From: Pseudoalteromonas umbrosa
Lineage (GTDB): Bacteria > Pseudomonadota > Gammaproteobacteria > Enterobacterales > Alteromonadaceae
Direction of reading: 5' to 3'
Length of the DNA stretch: 64,000 nt
Assembly: GCF_030125375.1 (NCBI RefSeq)
Contig: NZ_JASJUU010000024.1
Span: forward strand, 1 to 64,000
Below are positions 16,660 through 26,100 of this stretch, in pieces (position 1 is the first letter of the stretch; each line of letters begins with the position of its first letter). A program made the translations under genes and the position numbers. Under the pieces are notes generated by a model. It searched no databases. It worked only from the letters and a program-made list of their open reading frames with translations, and was not told the DNA's origin.

Positions 16660-17451
16660 ATGGATTTCGGTATTCGTAATAAGCGCGCCTTAGTATTTGG
16701 TGCCAGTAGGGGGCTAGGCCGCGCAACCGCATTACAGCTTGCACAAGAGGGGTGCGATTTGGTGTTGGTTGCTCGAACGCAGGCATCATTAAAGCAGCTG
16801 GCAGATTCACTGAGTGAAACTTATGGTATTTGCTGTCAGTGGCTGGCATTAGATACAACGGATAAGCATGCTTTGCATCACTTACTCGACTACCTCGACG
16901 ATGCCGAACTCCATATTGATATTTTAGTAAACATTTCCGGTGGTCCGAGCATAGGCTCGGCATTAAATACACCTAGCACAGAATTTACGATGGCGTTTGA
17001 CGCTATGGTGGGGTTTTTCATAGAGCTCAGTCGCATTTTGGGACAGCGCATGGTGAACGCGCAATGGGGGCGGATCGTCACTGTCACCTCGTCTGGTGTG
17101 ATCAAACCGATTCCTGAATTAGTGATTTCTAATACGCTGCGTAGTGCATTAACCAATTGGATGAATACGTTCGCACAGGAGTTAGCGGCTTCAGGTGTGA
17201 CGGTTAACTGTATCGTTCCTGGCAGAATTCACACTGAACGTGTCAATGAAATAGATGCCATGCGTGCCACTAAACAGGGGATCACAATTGCGCAACAGGC
17301 TGAGCGAAGTCAAGCCAGTATCCCAATGAAAAGATATGGCACTGAGCGCGAGTTTGCAGCTACTGTAGCATTTCTTGTGAGTGAACCTGCAGGTTATATC
17401 ACGGCGAGCAGTGTGCGTGTTGACGGTGGCTTAGTAAACCGATATGACTGA
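16660..17451 (+). CDS. Atypical SDR family protein
   Basis: A 263-residue short-chain dehydrogenase fold with the cofactor motif GASRGLG (residues 14-20), DILVNISGGP in place of NNAG, VTVTSSG, and the C-terminal VRVDGGLVNRYD typical of FabG-like SDRs. The catalytic YxxxK is replaced: the aligned segment reads ISNTLRSALTNW, with Ser for Tyr and Arg for Lys. SDR relatives with S-N-x-L-R at this point exist, so the family is real but the chemistry may not be a standard ketone/alcohol oxidoreduction. It sits 10 bp after the AroA-like gene and 15 bp before PhyH, clearly in one operon. Confidence 0.85.
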   Translation: MDFGIRNKRALVFGASRGLGRATALQLAQEGCDLVLVARTQASLKQLADSLSETYGICCQWLALDTTDKHALHHLLDYLDDAELHIDILVNISGGPSIGSALNTPSTEFTMAFDAMVGFFIELSRILGQRMVNAQWGRIVTVTSSGVIKPIPELVISNTLRSALTNWMNTFAQELAASGVTVNCIVPGRIHTERVNEIDAMRATKQGITIAQQAERSQASIPMKRYGTEREFAATVAFLVSEPAGYITASSVRVDGGLVNRYD

Positions 17452-17466
17452 TTAAAGGAGTTAGCA

Positions 17467-18327
17467 ATGTTAACGCAAGAGCAAGTGAACTTTTACAACG
17501 AAAATGGGTATTTGGTTGTAGACAATTTAATATCACCCGACTCATTGTCATCGGCTTTAGAGGCCGTATCAGAATTGACCGAAGGCGAAGGGACCGAGGG
17601 TAATTTCGAGCTGGAGCCAAAAGATGGCACTGTGATACGTCGCATCTGGTCACCAACAAAAAAACATACAGCTTTTTGGGACATTGCTAAAGCCCCAGAA
17701 CTGTTGGACAAACTGTCTTGTTTGATAGGTGACAATATTGAATTTCACTATTCAAAAATGAATATGAAAGGTCCAAAAGTAGGCAGCATTGTTGAGTGGC
17801 ACCAGGACTTTGCATTTTACCCTCATACCAACAGCGACTTACTGACTGTGCTAATAGCACTCGATGATATGAAAATCGAAAATGGCTGCTTGAAAGTAGT
17901 ACCAGGTTCTCACAAGCAAGGGCTTTATGACCACTTCCGTGATGGATTTTTTAGCGGCAAGATCAGTGAGGTCGATGAGTCAAAAGCGGTGAACCTGGAA
18001 GTTAAAGCTGGCGGTGCCATTTTCTTACATTGTTTGACTAAACACAGCTCTGAAAAGAACACTTCATCACAGCCAAGACGTACATTTTTGCCAGCATATC
18101 GCGCTGCGGATGCATTTCCTATTTATTTTGGACCACATGCGGCACATAACGAGCCTGGGGCAACCTTGCTTAGAGGCCATTACCCGAAGTTTGCGCGTGT
18201 AGAGTCTGGTGTGCACCAACTTCCACTTGCTGAAAAAGAGTTTGGGTCAATTTATGAAGTTCAAGAGGGCGCGCACCTCAATAAAAGTATTGAGCAAATG
18301 AAAGTAAGTGGTTACGCAGTAGATTAA
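17467..18327 (+). CDS. PhyH family Fe(II)/2-oxoglutarate dioxygenase
   Basis: A 286-residue phytanoyl-CoA-dioxygenase-like protein that would hydroxylate, or otherwise oxidise, a pathway intermediate using O2 and 2-oxoglutarate. The iron-binding HxD is in VEWHQDFAFYP (near residues 115-125). The distal His is in HCLTKHSSEKN, and the 2-oxoglutarate-binding Arg is probably in RRTFLPAYR. AAAGGAG precedes the ATG. Length and motifs look intact. It is flanked by the SDR and aminotransferase genes at 15- and 12-bp spacings. The substrate is unknown. Confidence 0.88.
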   Translation: MLTQEQVNFYNENGYLVVDNLISPDSLSSALEAVSELTEGEGTEGNFELEPKDGTVIRRIWSPTKKHTAFWDIAKAPELLDKLSCLIGDNIEFHYSKMNMKGPKVGSIVEWHQDFAFYPHTNSDLLTVLIALDDMKIENGCLKVVPGSHKQGLYDHFRDGFFSGKISEVDESKAVNLEVKAGGAIFLHCLTKHSSEKNTSSQPRRTFLPAYRAADAFPIYFGPHAAHNEPGATLLRGHYPKFARVESGVHQLPLAEKEFGSIYEVQEGAHLNKSIEQMKVSGYAVD

Positions 18328-18339
18328 TAAGGAGCAAGG

Positions 18340-19449
18340 ATGAGCTACGCAGATTTAATTGATCAAACAATTCATAGTTTGAAGCCATATAAAGCTGGGC
18401 TAACTAAGCAGCAATTGATGCGGGAAACTGGTGCCCAGACGGTCAGTAAGTTTGCCAGCAATGAGAGCCCAATTGTATTGAGTAAAGGGATCCGCGAAGC
18501 GATCTTGTGTGAATTGGATGATGCTCATGCTTACCCCGACTATCAAGCGTTGATCTCTCAGATAGCAGAGTATGTCAATGTTGGCTGTGATCAAGTGTTA
18601 CTGGGCAATGGCTCTATTGATGTGATTGAACTGGCGTTTAGATTGGTGAGTAGAAAGGGGGCACATTTACTGTGTGCGCAATATGGCTATTCAGCTTACC
18701 CCTTATTGGCAAAAGCCTGTGGTCTTGAGGTGAACAGTGTTTCCTCTTTACCTAATTTTGGTTTTGACCTTCCAAGTCTTGCAGCTCATCTCGATCAAGA
18801 TACGGCCATTGTTGCCATTGATAGCCCGAGTAATATGGCCGGTGCAACAGTGGCGGTAGCACAATTAGATTTATTCCTCTCTCAAGTGCGTAAAGAAACC
18901 ATTGTGGTGTTGGATCAAGCGTATATTGAGTTTTGTTCACAAGACAGCGCCATAGAGACCGTTAAATTACTCAAAAAGTATCCGAATCTTTTGATTACTC
19001 GCACCTTTTCTAAAGGCTTTGGCTTGGCTGGATTGCGGATTGGTTATGGACTGGCAAATCCAGAGTTGATTGAGTGGCTACAGCGTTTGCAGCGACCTTT
19101 CCCACTGGCTGGTATTGCTGTCAAAGCAGCCCAACAAGCTTTACTTGAACGTGAGCATCTAGCGCAAATTGTCCAAGCTGTTGAAGAAGGTAAGCAGTAC
19201 TTAAAGGAAGCGCTAGCTAATATGGGGCTAAAGGTTATCGATGGTGAGGGGAACTTTTTACTTATTAATGCGGGTGAGCAAGCCTTAGCACTGAATGAAT
19301 ATTTGTTATCTAAGGGGCTAATTATTCGCCCAATGAACAGCTATGGCCGCCCTGATCTGTTACGTATATCTCCTGCAAATGCAGTGGATAACTTACGCTT
19401 AGTGACGCATTTACAAGCTTTTTTTCAGTCTTTGGAAGTCACATCATGA
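18340..19449 (+). CDS. HisC-like PLP-dependent aminotransferase
   Basis: A 369-residue fold-type I aminotransferase of the histidinol-phosphate type. The PLP lysine lies in TRTFSKGFGLAGLRIGYG (near residue 230), preceded by DSPSNMAGATV and VVLDQAYIEF and followed by RPMNSYGRPDLLRIS. Its place in a biosynthetic operon, without other his genes, argues for a secondary role such as installing the amino group of an unusual amino acid. TAAGGAG precedes the ATG. The gene overlaps the first ATP-grasp gene by 4 bp (ATGA), so translation is coupled. Confidence 0.88.
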   Translation: MSYADLIDQTIHSLKPYKAGLTKQQLMRETGAQTVSKFASNESPIVLSKGIREAILCELDDAHAYPDYQALISQIAEYVNVGCDQVLLGNGSIDVIELAFRLVSRKGAHLLCAQYGYSAYPLLAKACGLEVNSVSSLPNFGFDLPSLAAHLDQDTAIVAIDSPSNMAGATVAVAQLDLFLSQVRKETIVVLDQAYIEFCSQDSAIETVKLLKKYPNLLITRTFSKGFGLAGLRIGYGLANPELIEWLQRLQRPFPLAGIAVKAAQQALLEREHLAQIVQAVEEGKQYLKEALANMGLKVIDGEGNFLLINAGEQALALNEYLLSKGLIIRPMNSYGRPDLLRISPANAVDNLRLVTHLQAFFQSLEVTS

Positions 19450-20708
19450 ACATTGTAATTCTCAATAACTTTTGGCAATACGAAAATAGCGACCGGTGGG
19501 ACTTTGAGCTCGTTGAGTATGACAAGTGGTTTTGTCATCAAAGTTACCATATTACCTATATTGTGAATGAACGTGGACGTTCGTGTGTAACTGCACCAGA
19601 AAGCTTGTGCAGTATATATGAAGTAACGGACTTTAAAGATGCTGCCCAGCTTGAAGCTATCATGGCGGAGGTTATCGCGTGTCATGGCCCTGTGGATAGA
19701 GTGATTGCGTTTTCAGAGAATTTGCTCACACCGGCGGCAATGTTGCGTGAAAAATTTGCCATTTTTGGTCCTAAACAACAAGAAACTGAGCGCTTTAGAA
19801 ATAAAGTGGTGATGAAAGAACTGGTGGCTCGCGCGGGTTTACGAGTGCCTAAGTTCATTGGTTTGGCACAGGATGTGTCTGGTATCGCATCGCCATTAGC
19901 GCGGTTTATCGCTGAGGTAGGTTTTCCACTGATCTTAAAGCCGGTTGATGGTGCTTCCAGCATCGGTGTAAAGCGTATTGACAGCCAGCAACAGCTAGAT
20001 TTGGCATTAGAAGGTTGCACACAAGGACAGTGGCAACTTGAGGAGTTTATCGAAGGTGAGGTGTATCACGTCGATGGTTTAGTAGATGCACAGGGACAGA
20101 TTTTATTCAGTGTTTCAAGTCGATACATAAATACGTGTTTAGAGTTTAGTTTTGTATCACCGCTTGGCTCGACCATGGTAGACCCAAACAGTGAACTACA
20201 TCAGCATTTAGAACAATTTTCACAAGCCAGTCTGGATGCACTTACACTCATCAATAGTGCGTTTCATTTAGAGGTGTTTGTTACAGCGGACAACGAAATC
20301 ATTTTCCTTGAAGTAGGCGCACGTGTAGCCGGTGCCGACGTGCCCTACGTGATTGCACATAATACAGGGATAAACCTGTTCTCACACTGGGTCGATTTGA
20401 TCGTTAATCAACATACCGAAATTCAGCCAACTTATCGTGGCTTGGGGGCATGGCTTATGTTTGGCTTGCCAGAGCAATTACCGCAAAAAGTACTCGGTGT
20501 TTCGCAATTCATGGGTCGAGTCAGCTCTGTGTATCGCCAATTTTTACCTGAATCACAAAGCTTGTTATTTAAAGAAGGTGGATATTGCTCTTTGCAATCT
20601 GGACGCTTTTTATTCTCAAATCAATGCGCTTTGAGTTTGCAGGCTGATGTGAATTATGTCGTCGAGCAGTTCCAAATTGAATTACAACCTGTGGAGGAGT
20701 CTCAATGA
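19446..20708 (+). CDS. ATP-grasp ligase 1
   Basis: A 420-residue ATP-grasp protein that would activate a carboxylate as acyl phosphate and couple it to an amine. It shows FPLILKPVDGASSIGVK (ATP-binding Lys, about residues 160-175), LEEFIEGEVYHVDGL, and the metal-binding IIFLEVGARVAGADV (about 280-295). The architecture matches carboxylate-amine ligases used for dipeptides and peptide antibiotics. It overlaps the genes on both sides by 4 bp. A second ATP-grasp enzyme follows directly, suggesting two successive amide bonds. Substrates cannot be read from the sequence. Confidence 0.88.
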   Translation: MNIVILNNFWQYENSDRWDFELVEYDKWFCHQSYHITYIVNERGRSCVTAPESLCSIYEVTDFKDAAQLEAIMAEVIACHGPVDRVIAFSENLLTPAAMLREKFAIFGPKQQETERFRNKVVMKELVARAGLRVPKFIGLAQDVSGIASPLARFIAEVGFPLILKPVDGASSIGVKRIDSQQQLDLALEGCTQGQWQLEEFIEGEVYHVDGLVDAQGQILFSVSSRYINTCLEFSFVSPLGSTMVDPNSELHQHLEQFSQASLDALTLINSAFHLEVFVTADNEIIFLEVGARVAGADVPYVIAHNTGINLFSHWVDLIVNQHTEIQPTYRGLGAWLMFGLPEQLPQKVLGVSQFMGRVSSVYRQFLPESQSLLFKEGGYCSLQSGRFLFSNQCALSLQADVNYVVEQFQIELQPVEESQ

Positions 20709-22018
20709 AAAAACCAGCGTTATTAATCATGGCTCATCAGGGTCGTTCATATATCAAATTGTTGCAAAAACACCTTGATGAACTGAATGTTACCTGCTTG
20801 GTTGTCAGCTCAATACCCAGATCTGATGCCGATTTGAAGCTTTTACAGCAGCACAGTGAACAGGTGTGGGTGACAGATCAGCATGCTATTACTGAAGACG
20901 ATTTATTTAGTGTTTTGGCACTGGCACAAAAAGACTACGAGATACTCAGTGTATTGGCTACCTTCGAAGCTTATCGATTGCTGATGGCTAAGGCCAATGC
21001 CACGTTAGGTCACACGGATGCCGACCCACAAGCATTGGCATTGTGTATGGATAAATTGGCATGTCGACAAAAGTTATTTGCATTGAACTTAAGCAAAGTA
21101 GACTCACGCCTGATCGCCAATGAAGCTGACTTAGATGCACTGCATAAATCACAGAGTGCTTATTTTATTAAACCACGCCGTGGAGCAGGCTCATTTGCAT
21201 GTTTTAAGTTAACGCCTGAGTTGAACATAAAAAAGCTACAAGAACTTGAACAGCAAATGCGCCATGATAAACAATTTAGTGCGATTTTTAACGGCATGTT
21301 TGACTTTATGGCTGAGAGTTATATCCATGGCGATGAGTATAGTTTTGAAACCATTGTCCTGAATGATGACGCTTATGTTATTGGCGTGCATGCAAAGTAT
21401 CTTGAAGAGAGCAAAGGAACCACCTTAGAAGTCAGTAATTCATTACCTGCTACAACATTATCCGATGAACAACAGCGTTCGGGAGAGCAGTTTATTCGTC
21501 AATGTATACGTGGATTAGGGCTCTCACAGGGGGCTTACCACATCGAGACGCGTTTTAATGCTCAAAGTGATGAGTGGGAGATCATTGAAATCAACGCCCG
21601 AATGGGTGGGGCACTTATCAATCAGTCAGTGGAAACGTTCACTGAGGGTGAGTCCATTCTAAAGCTGTGGGTTGAACTTTTATGTACCACACAGTCTCAG
21701 CAGCGATTAGCTGATAAGTTGTCTGCATTGACGGAAAGCCACAGACGCGCGAAAGCGTTAGTGAAAACAGGCAGTGTGTTCATTAGTCGCTATGGTGAGC
21801 CCGGTAAAACTTTGCTGCATTTTAGCGCAGAGTCCATTCCTACTCAGCCGGACATTATTGATATGCCGATCCCACTTGGCACGCAATTACCTAAGTCAGA
21901 CCGAGGCATTTTCTTATGCAATGCGTTATGGAAAGTTGCAATTGACGATTTAGCCAATGCCTTGACGTATTTACCTACGCAATTCGATGAGCATATCGAG
22001 GTTGCATACGCCGATTAA
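20705..22018 (+). CDS. ATP-grasp ligase 2
   Basis: A 437-residue ATP-grasp protein, clearly different from its neighbour. It carries YFIKPRRGAGSFACFK (ATP-binding Lys), MAESYIHGDEYSFETIVL and WEIIEINARMGGALINQS (metal ligands E and N). The C-terminal third (about 330-437) resembles the extra domain of carboxylate-amine ligases. It is translationally coupled to ATP-grasp 1 through a 4-bp overlap. Together they could build a dipeptide or tripeptide without an NRPS. Confidence 0.88.
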   Translation: MKKPALLIMAHQGRSYIKLLQKHLDELNVTCLVVSSIPRSDADLKLLQQHSEQVWVTDQHAITEDDLFSVLALAQKDYEILSVLATFEAYRLLMAKANATLGHTDADPQALALCMDKLACRQKLFALNLSKVDSRLIANEADLDALHKSQSAYFIKPRRGAGSFACFKLTPELNIKKLQELEQQMRHDKQFSAIFNGMFDFMAESYIHGDEYSFETIVLNDDAYVIGVHAKYLEESKGTTLEVSNSLPATTLSDEQQRSGEQFIRQCIRGLGLSQGAYHIETRFNAQSDEWEIIEINARMGGALINQSVETFTEGESILKLWVELLCTTQSQQRLADKLSALTESHRRAKALVKTGSVFISRYGEPGKTLLHFSAESIPTQPDIIDMPIPLGTQLPKSDRGIFLCNALWKVAIDDLANALTYLPTQFDEHIEVAYAD

Positions 22019-22060
22019 TCATTACTCAATTACCATTAAAAAAATAGAAGGAATTCTAAA

Positions 22061-22804
22061 ATGAATCGAATTAAAAACTGCGGGATAGAGCGTCCTCAAC
22101 CGTTTTATAGCCTAGAACAAGGTCAGGAAGTTAGAAACCGCTTGGACAGCTATTTAGATAAAAAAATGGAAGAATGGAAACGTGATGTACCTTATGCAAG
22201 TCACTTGGAAGGAAATAAAGTGGATAGCGCGTGGTACAGAAGACATACAATCGAGCATGTATGGCGAATTCGTTTAAGCCGTTCTGCGCACTGTAAAGCG
22301 CTACATGCGATTACCAAAGTGTCACCAGAAGCCGCTCAGCTTTATGCAGAGTATCAGGCTGAAGAAATGAACCATGACACATTATTCTTCCAAGACTGTG
22401 AGGCACTAGGTGTAACTAAAGAAGAGCTCTTAAGCACGGAGCCACTATTGGCAACTCGCTTACTACAGGGATTTTTCTACTTCATTTCTGAACATGAAGA
22501 TCCACTTGGTGTAGTAGCTTCAAGTTACTTGGTCGAGTACACAACGGCAAAATTGACACCTAAGCAGATCACATCAATGAAGGAATCTATTGGTGAAGAA
22601 AAGATCCAGGGTCAACTTGCTCACATCAACACTGATTTAGGTGAAGATCACGCGGGTGAAATGTGGCGTATTTTGCGTTACCTCATTAATTCTGAAGCAG
22701 ATGTTGAAAAAGTACTCCGTTATTTTGATGATATTCAAACCATTCTTGCGATGTACTTCAAAGAACTTTACGAATTGACCGTTGCAGATTCAAAAGCAGC
22801 TTAA
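22061..22804 (+). CDS. Haem-oxygenase-like diiron oxidase (TenA/HDO superfamily)
   Basis: A 247-residue all-helical protein with the likely diiron ligand set of the HDO superfamily: E101/E102 and H105 in EEMNHD, E159 in LVEY, and H188, D192 and H197 in HINTDLGEDH. Characterised members (UndA, BesC, SznF, CADD, RohS) perform desaturation, C-C cleavage or N-oxygenation on amino-acid-like substrates. A ferredoxin gene follows directly and is a plausible electron donor. An AAGGA ribosome site precedes the ATG, 42 bp after ATP-grasp 2. The exact reaction is not predictable. Confidence 0.8.
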   Translation: MNRIKNCGIERPQPFYSLEQGQEVRNRLDSYLDKKMEEWKRDVPYASHLEGNKVDSAWYRRHTIEHVWRIRLSRSAHCKALHAITKVSPEAAQLYAEYQAEEMNHDTLFFQDCEALGVTKEELLSTEPLLATRLLQGFFYFISEHEDPLGVVASSYLVEYTTAKLTPKQITSMKESIGEEKIQGQLAHINTDLGEDHAGEMWRILRYLINSEADVEKVLRYFDDIQTILAMYFKELYELTVADSKAA

Positions 22805-22814
22805 TGTTTGTCTT

Positions 22815-22837
22815 GGCTGGGCCTGCGTGGCCCAGTT
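22815..22837 (+). promoter_or_regulatory. Intercistronic hairpin between oxidase and ferredoxin genes
   Basis: CTGGGCC (22817-22823) pairs with GGCCCAG (22829-22835) around a 5-nt loop, with extra G-T closing pairs. It lies in the 53-bp gap after the oxidase gene. No T-run follows directly, so partial attenuation or mRNA stabilisation is more likely than full termination. Confidence 0.55.
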
Positions 22838-22857
22838 ATGTAAAAAAGGAGTTACCT

Positions 22858-23139
22858 ATGCATAGAGTGGTCATTAATTCTACCAACGAACAATTTAATT
22901 TGCCGGACAAAGCTTACCTGACAGATGCAGAAGAGTTACAGGTCAATGGCTTGAAATTTGGTTGCCGTAAAGGCGCATGTGGCATATGCGTGATCGAAAT
23001 TGTAAAAGGGATGACGAATTTAAGCTCAGTTGACAAAAAGGAAGATGCGTTTTTAAAACGTTTAGGGCACTGCCCATCTCGTGTGCGCCTCGCTTGCAAA
23101 TGCCAATTACTTGGCGATATTGAAATTACTCCTGTTTAG
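22858..23139 (+). CDS. 2Fe-2S plant-type ferredoxin
   Basis: A 93-residue ferredoxin with the cluster motif FGCRKGACGIC (C-x4-C-x2-C) and the distal Cys in RLACKC. It transfers single electrons, here presumably to the diiron oxidase directly upstream. A longer frame reaches back to 22804, but AAGGAG just before ATG 22858 and homology beginning at MHRVVINS fix the start. No ferredoxin reductase gene is present, so a housekeeping reductase would be needed. Confidence 0.9.
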   Translation: MHRVVINSTNEQFNLPDKAYLTDAEELQVNGLKFGCRKGACGICVIEIVKGMTNLSSVDKKEDAFLKRLGHCPSRVRLACKCQLLGDIEITPV

Positions 23140-23147
23140 TAGCGCTT

Positions 23148-26100
23148 ATGTCCATATTATCGAAAAACATTGAAAACCCCGGGGTGAGTATTGTGATTTG
23201 CTTCATTGCTGTTTTTTTAGGCTTTGTTGCATTGACCAGTTTGCCTGTTAAGTTGCTACCCGATACGACGTCCGCAGCCTTAAAAATAGAAACTCATTGG
23301 CGCTCTGCATCGCCCTATGAAATTGAGTCAAATATATTAGAAAAACAAGAAAGATTGCTGCGCGATATTCCTGGTATTCAAGAAATGGTAAGTACAGCGT
23401 ACCAAGGCCGAGGTGTGATATCTCTGACGGTGGGCAATGATGTTGACCGCACTGAAATGCTCGTGAATGTGTTGAGTAAACTCAATAATGTTAAAAAATT
23501 TCCCATTGATGCCGATCCGCCAAAGGTAAAATCATTTTCAGCTGCTGAATCATTGATTTTTATGTTTCTTAGAAGGCTTGAGGGCAATGATACAGCCATA
23601 GATGATTATCAAAAATTAGTTGAATTAAATGTACGCAGCAAGCTGGAATCGATAGCAGGCGTGGCTGGCGTCGAAACCTTTATTGGCGCTCAACGTGAAT
23701 ACCAAATTATAGTAGACCCATTGAAAGCCGCAGCGTTAGGTATTTCTCTGCCCGCTATTGCCAGTCGCTTGACTAATTACCATGATATTACTAGCGGCAC
23801 CATGGATGTGGGCAGAAAGCAGTATTTACTGCGTTTACAGGCAAGTAATGAGCCTGAGCAATTAAAGCAATTAGTCTTAGAATGGCGTGATGGTAACCCA
23901 GTGCGTTTATCAGACATCGGTGATGTGCAGATCACGCGAGGCAAGCGAGGCAGCTTTGCCATATTTAATGGCGAGCCAGCCATTGGTTTAAGGTTAACCA
24001 GAGCACCAGAAGCCAACGTATTAGCCACTTTAACTCAGGTATTTTCCACCATTGATGAGCTCAACGGAGGTATTTTGGCTGATAACCAGCTGAAAATTGA
24101 AAAGTCATTTGATCCTTCGGTGTTTATTAATCGCGCTATCTTAATGGTTTCATCCAACATCATATTGGGCATCATTATGGCTATGGCGCTGTTGCTGCTC
24201 TTTTTTAAGCGCTGGCAACCCACTTTAATCATAGGTGTGACTGTACCGATTTCTCTAATTGTGAGCTTTATTGCTTTGCAGTTATTTGGCCGCACATTAA
24301 ATGTGATTACTTTAGCGGGGATTGCATTTGCTAGTGGCTTGGTGATGGATAATGCAATTGTTGTATTGGAAAGTATTTCAACACTAAAAGAGCGAGGACA
24401 TAGCTTAGTATCAGCCTGTATTGAAGGCGTGCGTAAAGTTTGGACTGCGCTATTGGCTTCAACCGTTACCACAGTAGTAATATTTATGCCTATTGCTTTG
24501 TCTGGGAGCGCCGAGACAGAACTGTTTTCAGATTTAGCTATTGCTGTAGCAACGGCCGTGATAACTTCGTTGTTTGTGGCAATATTCATTGTGCCGCTAC
24601 TGTGCAAAACAGTCGCAAAGCCACAGCAAGAAAATACTCAGCAGCAAGGTGCATCAAACAACTTGAACTGGTTGAGAAAAGTCACTGACAGCCGTAAGCA
24701 GCAACTCAGTTGGGTCGCAGTTTTACTAGTCAGTCCGGTCGTAGTCTTCTTGACTATGCTGCCCCCTTTGGATTATTTGCCCCCACTAAAGAAAGACTCG
24801 ATAGACTCGTTTATTCGTTTTCCTGCCAGTGCACATTTAGATTTGATTGAGCAAGAGATTGTGCTGCCAATGGCAGAGCGTTTAGAACCGTACCTTGATG
24901 GCAAGGCTGAGCCCAATGTGAAAAATTACTACATTGCCGTATCGCCTGGCATTATGTCTATGGGTACTCGGGCGCAAGACCAAACTGAAATTAATGCTCT
25001 GAAGTCGTTGATCAGCAGTGAAATTACTTCAGGGTTTCCGGATACGAGGGCGTTTACCACACAAGGCTCGATCACGGGTAAATTTGGTGGTAATCGCAGT
25101 TTTACATTTCACCTCCAAAGTGAGCGTATAGAGCAATCAGCCGCCGGTGTCAGTAAAGTTAAGGCGATGCTTAAAGAAGCTATGCCTGGTGCTGTTATTC
25201 GTATTTCCCCTTCGTTGAGTGCATTTAAACCAGAGTTGACCATTTCAGTTAACAATGAACGACTTAGCGAGCTGGGTTGGCAGTATACTGAGTTTCAGAA
25301 CGTAGTGCAGATGTTGGGTGACGGTTATTACATTGGGGAACATTTTGATGGCCAGACGCGCATTAATAAATTACTCAAAACAAGTGACACCGACAGTCCC
25401 CTTAAACTGGCGCAGACACCATTACTCGGTTATGGCGGCACCCAGCATTACTTTTCAGACATTGCGCGTATCACTGAGTCAAATTCCCTTCTTAAGGTAC
25501 AGCGAGTAGATCGTCGAAGAGCAGTGTCCTTAACCGTGATCCCACCTGATGATCTGACTTTGGGTGAAGCGGTTACGCAGGTTGAGCGATTACGGGCAAA
25601 CATGTTGGCAGCGTTACCAGAGGATGCCGCAATTTTAATGGGTCAAACGGCCAATAAATTAAATCACTCAGTGAGTAACTTAGTATTATTGATGGGGCTG
25701 GCCATTGTGATGCTGTTTATGATTGTGGCGGTTATTCTTCGTTCTCTACAAGCCAGTTTCATGGTCACGCTCACTTTACCTTTGGGCGCTATTGGAGGGG
25801 TGCTTTTGCTGAATCTACTGAATGTATTTACGAAGCAAACTTTGGACCTACTGACGATTATCGGTTTTATTATTCTTGGCGGGCTGGTGGTAAATAATGC
25901 CATTTTATTGCTATGTGCATATCGCGATCACATTGTGGCAGAGGGTATGCAAGTTAAAGAGGCGGTTTATCAAGCGGTAGCGCAAAGAAAGCGACCTATT
26001 TTAATCAGTACTTTGACCAGTATATTTGGCATGTTGCCATTACTATTAAACCCAGGAATAGGCTCTGAGATTTATCGTGGTCTGAGCGCGGTCGTGGTAG

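Noticed and set aside
14205..22018. Nikkomycin/polyoxin-like nucleoside pathway (enolpyruvyl transferase, dioxygenase, HisC-type aminotransferase, ATP-grasp ligase)
   Set aside because: The gene types overlap, but there is no radical SAM, nucleotide phosphatase or other nucleoside enzyme, and the AroA-like catalytic residues are changed.
24035..24607. 190-residue reading frame on the minus strand inside the RND gene
   Set aside because: It is an antisense frame of a well-supported RND gene with no ribosome site or recognisable domain.
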